Assembly: GCA_946482495.1 (NCBI GenBank)
Contig: CAMLRV010000065.1
Location: 1 to 10,627 of the forward strand
Direction: 5' to 3'
Origin: an uncultured Flavobacteriia bacterium
GTDB taxonomy: Bacteria > Bacteroidota > Bacteroidia > Flavobacteriales > Flavobacteriaceae
Length of the DNA stretch: 10,627 bases
Shown: one piece after another, positions 1 through 7,453 of the stretch
Numbering within the stretch: position 1 is the stretch's first letter
Layout of the letters: each line of letters opens with the position of its first letter
Made by a program: the position numbers and the translations under genes
Notes under the pieces: model-generated
Seen by the model: the letters and a program-made list of their open reading frames with translations, nothing else
Database searches by the model: none
Told to the model about the DNA's origin: nothing

Positions 1-2682
1 GAACCGAGTTGGAGAAGTTTCTTCCAAGGTTTTGATTTCGCAAATGAATTTTCTAATCCTGGCGAGCAAATTGCTCATACAGCCAACGGATTAGCTACTG
101 GAGGAAATGCAGATAAACTTCAAAAAGAATTTAATGTTCTTAAATTAATTGATGGATATAGAACTCGTGGACATTTATTCACTAAAACAAATCCAGTTAG
201 AGAAAGAAGAACGTATTCGCCAACTTTAGCCATTGAAAACTTCGGATTAACACAAGCCGATTTAACTACCGTTTTTGATGCTGCGAAAATTGTGAACATG
301 CAACCAAGCACTTTAGCTGACATTATCAAGCATTTAGAGAGTGTATATTGTTCATCAATTGGTGTGGAATTCATGTACATCAGAGAACCTCAAGTTCAAG
401 AATGGATTAAAAACAGATTAGACATTAACGACAATCAGCCGAAATTTTCAGCTGATCAAAAGAAAAATATATTAAGAAAATTAAACGAAGCGGTTTCGTT
501 TGAAACTTTCTTACACACCAAATACGTTGGACAAAAACGTTTCTCATTAGAAGGTTGTGAAGCTGCAATTCCTGCTTTAGACGCCTTAATTGAAGCGGCG
601 GCTGAAAAAGGCGTAGAACAATTTGTAATGGGAATGGCTCACCGTGGTCGTTTAAATGTTTTAGCAAATATTTTTGGTAAAAACACGCAGAATATTTTCT
701 CAGAATTTGACGGAAAAGATTACGATGACGATATGTATTTTGATGGTGATGTAAAATACCACTTAGGTTTAACATCAGACAGAGTAACTGATTCTGGAAA
801 GAAAATCAACTTAAACTTAGCACCAAATCCTTCTCACTTAGAAACTGTTGGTGCGGTTATCGAAGGAATTACAAGAGCCAAACAAGACAGATATTTCGCA
901 AACGATTTTTCAAAAGTTTTACCAATTGCCGTTCATGGTGATGCTGCAGTAGCCGGACAAGGTATTGTGTATGAAATTATCCAAATGGCAAAATTAGATG
1001 GTTACAAAACAGGTGGAACAATCCATTTAGTAATTAATAACCAAGTTGGATTTACTACAAACTATTTAGATGCACGTTCATCAACTTATTGTACGGATAT
1101 TGCAAAAGTAACGTTATCGCCTGTATTACACGTAAATGCTGATGATGCTGAAGCAGTTGTTCATGCGATGCAATTTGCTTTAGATTACCGTATGGAATTT
1201 GGTGGCGATGTATTTATCGATTTATTAGGATATAGAAAATATGGTCATAACGAAGGTGACGAACCTCGTTTCACGCAACCAAAATTATATAAAGCTATTT
1301 CTAAACATAAAAACTCAAGAGACCTTTACGCTGAAAAATTAAAAGCAGAAGGTGTTATTGACGGAACTTATGTGAAAACATTAGAAGATGCTTACAAAGC
1401 GAAACTAGATGAAAATTTAGAAGAATCTCGTAAGAAAAGCTTAACAGTTATTACACCATTTATGCAAAATGAATGGACTGGTTTTGAACAAGTTTCAGAC
1501 GATAAAATGCTTTCTAAATTTGATACGAAATTCGACAAGAAACAATTAACCGATATTGCTTCTACGATAACTGAATTACCAAAAGATAAAAAATTCATCA
1601 GCAAAATCACAAAATTAGTTGGTGACAGAAAAGCAATGTTCTTCGAAAAAGACCAATTAGATTGGGCAATGGGAGAATTATTAGCATATGGTTCATTAAT
1701 GACAGAAGGATATGATGTTCGTATTTCTGGACAAGATGTGGAGCGTGGAACGTTCTCGCACCGTCATGCGGTAATTAAAGTGGAAGAATCTGAAGAAGAA
1801 GTTGTTTTATTAAACGACATCAACAATAAAAAAGGAAACTTTTATATTTACAATTCGCACCTTTCAGAATATGGTGTAGTTGGTTTTGAATATGGTTACG
1901 CTTTAGCCTCTCCAAATACATTAACCATTTGGGAAGCACAGTTTGGAGATTTCTCTAACGGAGCGCAAATTATGATTGACCAATACATTTCTGCAGGTGA
2001 AGACAAGTGGAACAACCAAAACGGATTGGTTTTCTTATTACCTCACGGGTATGAAAATCAAGGTGCAGAACACTCTTCGGCACGTATGGAACGTTACTTA
2101 CAAATGTGTGCTAAACACAATATGTATGTAGCTGACGTTACTACTCCGGCGAACTTCTTCCACTTAATGAGAAGACAAATGAAAACTAAATTCCGTAAAC
2201 CGTTAATTGTGTTTTCACCAAAAAGTTTATTACGTCATCCATTAGCCGTTTCTTCTGCGGATGAATTAGCAAACGGACAGTTCCAAGAAATTTTAGACGA
2301 TCCGAATGTAACAGATAAAAAAGCGATTAAGTCGTTAGTATTCTGTACAGGAAAAGTATATTACGATATTATTGCAAAACGTGAAGAATTAGGTAGAAAT
2401 GATGTAGCGGTGGTTCGTTTAGAGCAATTGTTTCCATTAGCAACTGATCAAATCAAAGCGATTATTGATTCGTATCCAAATGTTGACGATTATGTTTGGG
2501 CACAAGAAGAGCCTAAAAACATGGGAGCTTACGGATTTATGTTAATGAATTTCGATTTAGTAAAATTACGTTTAGCCTCACCAAAAGCATACAGTGCACC
2601 AGCAGCAGGAAGTTACGAGCGTTCGAAAAAACGTCAAGCAAACGCGATTGCTATGGTTTTTGATAAGAATTTATTTCAATAA
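1..2682 (+). CDS. sucA: 2-oxoglutarate dehydrogenase E1 component (5'-truncated by window edge)
   Basis: This is the thiamine-diphosphate-dependent E1 subunit of the cytoplasmic 2-oxoglutarate dehydrogenase complex. It decarboxylates 2-oxoglutarate and passes the succinyl group to lipoyl-E2 in the TCA cycle. The frame is open from base 1 to the TAA at 2680-2682 (893 codons seen). The first visible residues, EPSWRSFFQGFDF, match the N-terminal E1o segment that lies about 30-40 residues into family members, so only a short N-terminus and the start codon are missing. The ATG at 292 is internal. In window codon numbering the E1o hallmarks are AHRGRLN (His214), PNPSHLE (His279), the ThDP/Mg motif GDAAVAGQG (Asp314) with NNQVGFTT (Asn346-347), and QEEPKNMGAYGF near the C-terminus. 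Length and motifs fit E1o rather than pyruvate dehydrogenase E1. sucB follows after 62 bp, so the two are probably co-transcribed. No frameshift is visible. Confidence 0.97.
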   Translation, partial: EPSWRSFFQGFDFANEFSNPGEQIAHTANGLATGGNADKLQKEFNVLKLIDGYRTRGHLFTKTNPVRERRTYSPTLAIENFGLTQADLTTVFDAAKIVNMQPSTLADIIKHLESVYCSSIGVEFMYIREPQVQEWIKNRLDINDNQPKFSADQKKNILRKLNEAVSFETFLHTKYVGQKRFSLEGCEAAIPALDALIEAAAEKGVEQFVMGMAHRGRLNVLANIFGKNTQNIFSEFDGKDYDDDMYFDGDVKYHLGLTSDRVTDSGKKINLNLAPNPSHLETVGAVIEGITRAKQDRYFANDFSKVLPIAVHGDAAVAGQGIVYEIIQMAKLDGYKTGGTIHLVINNQVGFTTNYLDARSSTYCTDIAKVTLSPVLHVNADDAEAVVHAMQFALDYRMEFGGDVFIDLLGYRKYGHNEGDEPRFTQPKLYKAISKHKNSRDLYAEKLKAEGVIDGTYVKTLEDAYKAKLDENLEESRKKSLTVITPFMQNEWTGFEQVSDDKMLSKFDTKFDKKQLTDIASTITELPKDKKFISKITKLVGDRKAMFFEKDQLDWAMGELLAYGSLMTEGYDVRISGQDVERGTFSHRHAVIKVEESEEEVVLLNDINNKKGNFYIYNSHLSEYGVVGFEYGYALASPNTLTIWEAQFGDFSNGAQIMIDQYISAGEDKWNNQNGLVFLLPHGYENQGAEHSSARMERYLQMCAKHNMYVADVTTPANFFHLMRRQMKTKFRKPLIVFSPKSLLRHPLAVSSADELANGQFQEILDDPNVTDKKAIKSLVFCTGKVYYDIIAKREELGRNDVAVVRLEQLFPLATDQIKAIIDSYPNVDDYVWAQEEPKNMGAYGFMLMNFDLVKLRLASPKAYSAPAAGSYERSKKRQANAIAMVFDKNLFQ

Positions 2683-2744
2683 CAGTTATACAACACATTA
2701 ATATATTTTAGGTAGCATTAGCCTAGAACTTAAAACGAAAGAAT

Positions 2745-3959
2745 ATGATTTTAGAAATGAAAGTCCCATCACCGGGAGAATCTATCACCGAAGTTGAAAT
2801 TGCAACTTGGTTAGTAAAAGACGGAGATTACGTTGAAAAAGATCAAGCTATTGCTGAAGTAGATTCAGACAAAGCAACGTTAGAATTACCTGCAGAAGCA
2901 AGCGGAATTATTACGCTTAAAGCGGAAGAAGGTGACGCTGTGGCTGTAGGACAAGTAGTTTGTCATATTGATACTGCTGCGGCAAGACCAGAAGGTGGTG
3001 CTAGTGCGCCAGCTGCAGAGGCTCCAAAAGCTGAAGTAAAAAAAGAAGAAGTAAAAGCGGCTCCAGCTGCTGAAAAAACCTATGCAACTGGAACACCATC
3101 TCCAGCAGCTAAAAAAATATTAGATGAGAAAAACATCAATCCTTCTGACATTGTTGGAACAGGAAAAGGTGGAAGAATTACTACTGAAGATGCTGCCAAT
3201 GCAGTGCCTTCAATGGGTACGCCAACAGGTGGTTCTCGTGGTTCGGAAAGAACAAAATTATCAATGTTACGTAGAAAAGTAGCAGAGCGTTTAGTTGCTG
3301 CTAAAAACGAAACAGCTATGTTAACGACTTTCAACGAAGTTGACATGTCTGCAATTTATGCGTTACGTGACCAATATAAAGAAGAGTTTAAAGCAAAACA
3401 CCAAATGGGATTAGGCTTTATGTCATTCTTTACAAAAGCAGTTACAAGAGCCTTACAATTATATCCAGATGTAAACTCTATGATCGATGGTCAAGAGAAA
3501 ATTTCTTATGATTTCTGTGACATTTCTGTAGCGGTTTCTGGACCAAAAGGATTAATGGTTCCTGTAGTTAGAAATGCAGAATTATTAACTTTCAGAGGTG
3601 TTGAAGCTGAAATCAAAAGATTAGCAATTAGAGCACGTGACGGACAAATAACAGTTGACGAAATGACTGGTGGTACCTTCACAATTTCTAATGGTGGAGT
3701 TTTCGGTTCAATGTTATCAACGCCAATTATCAATCCTCCACAATCTGGAATTTTAGGAATGCATAATGTAGTAGATAGAGCAATCGTTAAAAACGGACAA
3801 ATTGTTATCGCTCCAGTTATGTATGTAGCCTTATCATACGACCACAGAATTATCGACGGTCGTGAGTCAGTTGGTTTCTTAGTTGCAGTTAAAGAAGCAT
3901 TAGAAAATCCAGTTGAAATCTTAATGGATAACAATCCTAAGAAAGCGCTAGAATTATAA
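2745..3959 (+). CDS. sucB: 2-oxoglutarate dehydrogenase E2, dihydrolipoyllysine-residue succinyltransferase
   Basis: This is the core E2 subunit of the 2-oxoglutarate dehydrogenase complex. It carries the lipoyl arm and transfers succinyl groups to CoA. At 404 aa it has the usual SucB length. One lipoyl domain spans about residues 1-77, with the lipoylated lysine Lys43 in VDSDKATLE. A flexible Ala/Pro/Lys/Glu linker covers about 79-112. The peripheral subunit-binding domain is at about 117-151 (TPSPAAKKIL to GKGGRITTEDA). The catalytic acyltransferase domain runs from about 170 to the end, with the active-site signature SYDHRIIDG (His367, Asp371). A single lipoyl domain and its place behind sucA support succinyl- rather than acetyltransferase. 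The start ATG opens directly into the lipoyl domain; the upstream bases are A-rich with no Shine-Dalgarno, as usual in Bacteroidota. E3 (lpd) is not adjacent. Two hairpin terminators follow the stop. Confidence 0.97.
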   Translation: MILEMKVPSPGESITEVEIATWLVKDGDYVEKDQAIAEVDSDKATLELPAEASGIITLKAEEGDAVAVGQVVCHIDTAAARPEGGASAPAAEAPKAEVKKEEVKAAPAAEKTYATGTPSPAAKKILDEKNINPSDIVGTGKGGRITTEDAANAVPSMGTPTGGSRGSERTKLSMLRRKVAERLVAAKNETAMLTTFNEVDMSAIYALRDQYKEEFKAKHQMGLGFMSFFTKAVTRALQLYPDVNSMIDGQEKISYDFCDISVAVSGPKGLMVPVVRNAELLTFRGVEAEIKRLAIRARDGQITVDEMTGGTFTISNGGVFGSMLSTPIINPPQSGILGMHNVVDRAIVKNGQIVIAPVMYVALSYDHRIIDGRESVGFLVAVKEALENPVEILMDNNPKKALEL

Positions 3960-3963
3960 TATT

Positions 3964-3999
3964 ATACCTGTCAGGTTTAAGAACCTGACAGGTATTTTT
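3964..3999 (+). terminator. Rho-independent terminator 1 of sucAB
   Basis: A perfect 14-bp inverted repeat (ATACCTGTCAGGTT at 3964-3977, AACCTGACAGGTAT at 3982-3995) with a 4-nt loop is followed by a short T run to 3999. It begins four bases after the sucB stop codon, where a terminator is expected. Each arm contains an 11-bp near-palindrome, ACCTGWCAGGT, so each arm could also fold alone. Confidence 0.85.
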
Positions 4000-4034
4000 A
4001 AATCCCAAATTCCAAAAGAGTTTGGGATTTTTTT
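4000..4034 (+). terminator. Rho-independent terminator 2 of sucAB
   Basis: A 10-bp perfect stem (AAATCCCAAA at 4000-4009, TTTGGGATTT at 4021-4030) with an 11-nt loop is followed by T's to 4034. It sits immediately behind the first hairpin, giving a tandem terminator that should insulate the transporter region from sucAB transcription. The A/T-rich ends make it symmetrical enough to act on the minus strand too, but no minus-strand gene ends here. Confidence 0.75.
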
Positions 4035-4048
4035 GTTTCTTTGTATCC

Positions 4049-4153
4049 GCGTGAGTGATGGTAGCGGCATCCTCCGATAGACAAAAACAAAAATTTATTT
4101 GTAGTTTTTGCTCATCGGAGATACAGCGAACAGCACGACCTAAAAGGGCACGC
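4049..4153 (+). ncRNA. Candidate structured RNA / 5' leader element (flavobacterial intergenic family, possibly Flavo-1)
   Basis: The sequence shows an outer helix GCGTG (4049-4053) with CACGC (4149-4153). It encloses a long internal hairpin: CTCCGAT (4072-4078) pairs with ATCGGAG (4114-4120), continuing through CAAAAAC (4082-4088) with GTTTTTG (4104-4110). The flanking unpaired words GATGGTAGCGGCATCC, GATACAGCGAACAGCACGACC-like and CACGCCC stand out as GC-richer than the surroundings. From memory, very similar words with a variable central hairpin recur between genes in many flavobacterial genomes. Flavo-1 is the named RNA motif I would test first, but I cannot confirm the match. The element ends 11 nt before the MFS start codon, so it may be a cis-acting leader, or a separate small RNA with a weak promoter-like TTTCTTTG at 4036-4043 (one mismatch to TAnnTTTG). 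No ligand or function can be assigned. Confidence 0.55.
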
Positions 4154-4164
4154 CCAAAAAATCT

Positions 4165-5421
4165 ATGAAAAAGAAAGAGAAAAAAGCAGCAATTGGATTT
4201 ATATTTTTAACCTTAGTGATAGACATTACAGGTTGGGGAATTATTATTCCGGTGATTCCAAAATTGATTCAGCAATTGATTCATGGCGATTTGAGTGAGG
4301 CTTCCAAAATTGGAGGTTGGTTGTTATTCGCGTATGCCTTTACACAATTTTTATTATCACCACTAATTGGAAATTTAAGTGATAAATACGGTAGACGACC
4401 AATTATTTTGTTTTCACTTTTAGGGTTTTCGTTGGATTATTTATTCTTAGCCTTTGCTCCTACTATCACTTTCTTATTTATTGGAAGAATTATTGCAGGA
4501 ATTACGGGTGCGAGTATCACTACTGCGACTGCTTATATTGCCGATATTAGCACACCCGAAAACCGAGCGAAAAATTTCGGAATGATTGGAGCCGCTTTCG
4601 GAATCGGGTTTATTATCGGACCAGTAATTGGTGGTTTATTAGGGCATTTTGGTCCTAGAGTTCCATTTTATGCTGCAGCGATTTTATGTTTCATTAACTT
4701 CTTATATGGTTATTTTGTATTGCCAGAATCGTTACCAAAAAAGAACAGAAGAGAAATGGATTGGTCGAAAGTAAATCCGATTAAAGCCATTATCAACTTA
4801 AAAAAATATCCAAAAATCTTCGGATTATTTATTTCAATTATGTTGGTTTATATTGGTTCACACGCAGTTCATAGTAATTGGAGTTATTATACCATGTACC
4901 AATTTAAATGGGATGAAAAAATGGTTGGAATTTCATTAGGAATTATTGGCCTGTTAGTTGGAATTGTACAAGGTGGTTTAATCAGATGGATCAATCCGAA
5001 AATTGGAAACGAAAAAAGTATCATTTACGGATTGGTTTTATATACGTTAGGCATGTTTTTATTTTCTGTTGCGACAGAAAGTTGGATGATGTTTACTTTT
5101 TTAATACCGTATTGTTTAGGTGGAATTGCTGGTCCGGCATTACAATCGGTAATTACAGAAAATGTTCCAGCAAATGAACAAGGAGAAATTCAAGGAACCT
5201 TAACGAGTATTATGAGTGCAACGGCTATTATTGGTCCGCCATTAATGAGCAATGTGTTTTATAATTTCACGAATAAAAAAGCCATGATACACTTTGCTGG
5301 AGCACCATTTGTTTTGGGAGGTGCTTTGATGTTGTTAAGTGCCGTTATTGCGTATTATTCGTTTAAAAAACAACGTCTTATTCCTGTTGTAAATACAAAT
5401 ATTGATTCGGGTAATCAATAA
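4165..5421 (+). CDS. TetA-like MFS drug/H+ antiporter (DHA1/TCR family efflux transporter)
   Basis: This is an inner-membrane secondary transporter predicted to export a small molecule in exchange for protons. At 418 aa with about 12 hydrophobic segments it fits the 12-TM DHA1 group. Visible signatures are the TM1 segment IDITGWGIIIPVIP (Asp20), motif A GNLSDKYGRRP in the TM2-3 loop (residues 69-79, Asp73), motif B GRIIAGITGA (Arg108) and the antiporter motif C GIGFIIGPVIGG in TM5 (146-157). These resemble tetracycline-efflux TetA proteins, but many chromosomal relatives have other or unknown substrates and no tetR-like regulator is adjacent, so resistance should not be inferred. The N-terminus is lysine-rich (KKKEKK). 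The ATG lies 11 nt after the RNA candidate at 4049-4153, which may control it. The last 44 bp overlap the convergent protease gene. Confidence 0.9.
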   Translation: MKKKEKKAAIGFIFLTLVIDITGWGIIIPVIPKLIQQLIHGDLSEASKIGGWLLFAYAFTQFLLSPLIGNLSDKYGRRPIILFSLLGFSLDYLFLAFAPTITFLFIGRIIAGITGASITTATAYIADISTPENRAKNFGMIGAAFGIGFIIGPVIGGLLGHFGPRVPFYAAAILCFINFLYGYFVLPESLPKKNRREMDWSKVNPIKAIINLKKYPKIFGLFISIMLVYIGSHAVHSNWSYYTMYQFKWDEKMVGISLGIIGLLVGIVQGGLIRWINPKIGNEKSIIYGLVLYTLGMFLFSVATESWMMFTFLIPYCLGGIAGPALQSVITENVPANEQGEIQGTLTSIMSATAIIGPPLMSNVFYNFTNKKAMIHFAGAPFVLGGALMLLSAVIAYYSFKKQRLIPVVNTNIDSGNQ

Positions 5422-5821
5422 TCGCTTTTCCGTTTTGTAACACGTCGGCACCTATAATTCCATCAACGGGATTAATATTTTGTTGTGATAAAGCTTCATT
5501 GATGTGAGATAAATCGAAAAGTATAAAAGTAGAAGGCAATTGTTTCCAAGACCCAATTTGGAGGTAATTGCCTTTCGATATTTTAGCTTGCATGGTGGTG
5601 GAACTCGCACTAGCCGCAAAACTAGAATAATCAGTGAAGTTCAAACGGTATTTTTCACTGCTTTCTAAACCTACACAAGTATTAGATGCACCCGTATCTA
5701 AAATAAAATTTCCAGCAATTCCATTTACTTTGACTTTGACAAGTAAATGCTGTGTTTTTAAAAACTTAAATTTAATTCCTTTGTAATTTTGGGCTTTTAA
5801 AAATTCGGGTAAATCTCTCAT
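5378..5821 (-). CDS. Retropepsin-like aspartic protease family protein
   Basis: This small protein has a single pepsin-type half-domain, like retroviral proteases (clan AA, Asp_protease_2-like). Such proteins must dimerise to make an active site, because each chain provides one aspartate. I chose the ATG at 5819-5821 (147 aa, MRDLPEFLKAQ). The frame extends upstream to an ATG at 5891-5893, but those extra 24 codons run through the glyS terminator hairpin and past the promoter box. Active-site motif: NFILDTGASNTCVG with Asp42-Thr43-Gly44-Ala45. The second conserved element, DGIIGADVL (about 120-128), is the usual hydrophobic-hydrophobic-Gly segment. No signal peptide or membrane segment is seen, so it is probably cytosolic. 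The substrate is unknown. It is convergent with, and overlaps by 44 bp, the MFS gene, and lies downstream of glyS on the same strand with its own likely promoter at 5842-5849. Confidence 0.82.
   Translation of the reverse strand: MRDLPEFLKAQNYKGIKFKFLKTQHLLVKVKVNGIAGNFILDTGASNTCVGLESSEKYRLNFTDYSSFAASASSTTMQAKISKGNYLQIGSWKQLPSTFILFDLSHINEALSQQNINPVDGIIGADVLQNGKAIIDYPNQYLYLQQE
5400..5420. terminator. Weak hairpin in the convergent gene overlap
   Basis: An 8-bp perfect stem, TATTGATT (5400-5407) with AATCAATA (5413-5420), has a 5-nt CGGGT loop. It lies exactly where the MFS transporter and protease genes overlap tail to tail. It could serve as a bidirectional transcription stop, but it is AT-rich, lies inside both coding regions and has only a short T run afterwards (TTTT near 5426 on +). 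Chance folding is a fair alternative. Confidence 0.25.
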
Positions 5822-5841
5822 ATTATAATTTATTATATACT

Positions 5842-5849
5842 CAAATATA
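5842..5849 (-). promoter_or_regulatory. Bacteroidota-type -7 box for the protease gene
   Basis: On the minus strand the sequence TATATTTG is an exact match to the Bacteroidota -7 consensus TAnnTTTG. It is 20 nt before the chosen ATG. A TTG at 5866-5868 lies 16 nt upstream, slightly closer than the usual spacing, inside the glyS terminator stem. The box supports the downstream start at 5821 and independent transcription after the glyS terminator. Confidence 0.55.
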
Positions 5850-5851
5850 GG

Positions 5852-5890
5852 AAAAACAAAAAAGCCAAACTCATTAGAATTTGGCTTTTT
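5852..5890 (-). terminator. Rho-independent terminator of glyS
   Basis: An 11-bp perfect stem on the minus strand (AAAAAGCCAAA and TTTGGCTTTTT, at 5880-5890 and 5859-5869) has a 10-nt loop and is followed by a T-rich tail (TTTTTTGTTTTT). It starts 17 bp after the glyS stop codon. The T-tail runs into the promoter region of the protease gene. Confidence 0.85.
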
Positions 5891-5907
5891 CAATTTATTT
5901 GATGTGA

Positions 5908-7449
5908 TTACATTTTCATTAACCAGTTTCTTACGGAAACTTCATCATTAATAATTTTTTGTAAATCGGCAATTGCTACTCTTTCTTGTTGCATAGAATC
6001 TCTATGTCTGATGGTTACCGTTTTGTCTTCAAGTGTTTGATGATCCACCGTAATACAGAATGGCGTTCCTAAAGCATCTTGTCTTCTGTAACGTCTTCCA
6101 ACCGCATCTTTTTCATCATAAGCCACATTGAAATCCCATTTTAAGTTTTCCATAATTTCTTTCGCAATTTCTGGTAAACCGTCTTTTTTTACTAAAGGTA
6201 AAATGGCAGCTTTAGTTGGTGCTAACACAGAAGGTAAACTTAAAACTGTTCTTGTTGAACCGTCTTCTAAAGTTTCTTCTACTAATGCTTTTGAGAAAAC
6301 TGCTAAGAACATTCTGTCTAAACCAACCGAAGTTTCTACTACATATGGCACATAGTTTTTATTTTCTTCTGTATCGAAATATTGTAATTTTTTACCAGAA
6401 TACTGTTCATGTGCTTTTAAATCGAAATCGGTACGAGAATGAATTCCTTCTAATTCTTTAAATCCGAATGGGAAATTAAATTCGATATCCGCAGCAGCAT
6501 TTGCGTAATGCGCTAATTTTTCATGGTCGTGGAAACGGTAATTTTCAGCACCTAATCCTAAAGATTTATGCCAATTTAAACGTGTTGTTTTCCAGTATTC
6601 GTACCATTTCATTTCTTCTCCTGGTTTCACGAAAAACTGCATTTCCATTTGTTCAAATTCACGCATACGGAAAATGAATTGTCTTGCCACAATTTCATTT
6701 CTGAAGGCTTTACCTGTTTGAGCAATTCCGAAAGGAATTTTCATACGACCTGTTTTTTGAACATTTAAAAAGTTTACGAAAATACCTTGAGCGGTTTCTG
6801 GACGTAAATATAAATCCATTGCTGTATCAGCTGAAGCTCCTAATTTTGTACCGAACATTAAGTTGAACTGACGTACTTCTGTCCAGTTACGAGATCCAGA
6901 ATCAGGACAAGCAATTTCTAATTCTTCAATTAAAAGTTTCACATCGTCTAAATCACCTGAATCTAAACTTTTAGCCATTCTAGCTAAGATTTCGTTCTTT
7001 TTAGAAAGATATTCTACAACTCTAGGATTGGTTGTAATAAATTCTTGTTCGTTGAAAGCGTCTCCAAAACGAGCTTTAGCTTTTTCAATTTCTTTTTGTG
7101 CTTTAATGTTTAATTTTTCGGCATAATCCTCAATTAAAACATCGGCACGATATCTTTTTTTAGAATCTTTGTTGTCAATTAATGGATCGTTAAAAGCATC
7201 TACGTGCCCTGAAGCTTTCCATGTAGTTGGATGCATTAATATTGCGGCATCTAAACCCACAATATTTTCGTGCATTTGCACCATGGATTTCCACCAATAT
7301 TCTCTAATGTTCTTTTTTAGTTCAACACCATTTTGTGCGTAGTCATATACTGCACTTAAACCGTCGTAAATTTCGCTAGAAGGGAAAATAAATCCATATT
7401 CTTTTGCATGCGAAACTACATTCTTAAATAAGTCTTCTTGTTTTGCCAT
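5908..7449 (-). CDS. glyS: Glycyl-tRNA synthetase, single-chain (alpha2) type
   Basis: This cytoplasmic class II aminoacyl-tRNA synthetase attaches glycine to tRNA-Gly. At 513 aa it is the homodimeric, eukaryote/archaea-like form rather than the two-subunit GlyQ/GlyS type of E. coli; it is often labelled glyS or glyQS. Visible elements: the N-terminal segment EYGFIFPSSEIYDGLSAVYDY, motif 1 region AILMHPTTWKASGHVDAFND, motif 2 FRNEI (249-253) with RMREFEQMEMQ (261-270), and motif 3 SVGLDRMFLAV (Gly376-Asp378-Arg379). The C-terminal anticodon-binding domain starts near APTKAAILPL and includes GRRYRRQDALGTPFCI and TVTIRHRDSMQQERV. A charged insertion of about 100 residues between motifs 1 and 2 accounts for the length. 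The start ATG is the first in frame and matches the expected N-terminus. It lies 46 bp from the upstream gene, with a -7-like box just ahead and its own terminator. Confidence 0.97.
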   Translation of the reverse strand: MAKQEDLFKNVVSHAKEYGFIFPSSEIYDGLSAVYDYAQNGVELKKNIREYWWKSMVQMHENIVGLDAAILMHPTTWKASGHVDAFNDPLIDNKDSKKRYRADVLIEDYAEKLNIKAQKEIEKAKARFGDAFNEQEFITTNPRVVEYLSKKNEILARMAKSLDSGDLDDVKLLIEELEIACPDSGSRNWTEVRQFNLMFGTKLGASADTAMDLYLRPETAQGIFVNFLNVQKTGRMKIPFGIAQTGKAFRNEIVARQFIFRMREFEQMEMQFFVKPGEEMKWYEYWKTTRLNWHKSLGLGAENYRFHDHEKLAHYANAAADIEFNFPFGFKELEGIHSRTDFDLKAHEQYSGKKLQYFDTEENKNYVPYVVETSVGLDRMFLAVFSKALVEETLEDGSTRTVLSLPSVLAPTKAAILPLVKKDGLPEIAKEIMENLKWDFNVAYDEKDAVGRRYRRQDALGTPFCITVDHQTLEDKTVTIRHRDSMQQERVAIADLQKIINDEVSVRNWLMKM

Positions 7450-7453
7450 GATG

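Noticed and set aside
425..775. Open frame of 116 codons on the minus strand
   Set aside because: It lies wholly within sucA, whose product is unmistakable, and its translation shows no domain or sensible composition.
2702..2709. TATATTTT between sucA and sucB as a separate sucB promoter
   Set aside because: It has one mismatch to TAnnTTTG and no TTG at a suitable distance. The 62-bp gap and shared complex argue for co-transcription.
3506..3934. Open frame of 142 codons on the minus strand
   Set aside because: It is antisense to the conserved catalytic domain of sucB and has no family features or promoter.
4049..4153. tRNA or other standard RNA gene
   Set aside because: There is no cloverleaf, no TTCRA-like T-loop in the right place and no CCA-adjacent acceptor stem. 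The long central hairpin does not fit tRNA.
4165..5421. Acquired tetracycline-resistance gene tet
   Set aside because: Motifs place it in the TetA-like MFS group, but base composition matches its neighbours, no regulator or mobile element is adjacent, and chromosomal relatives with other substrates are common.
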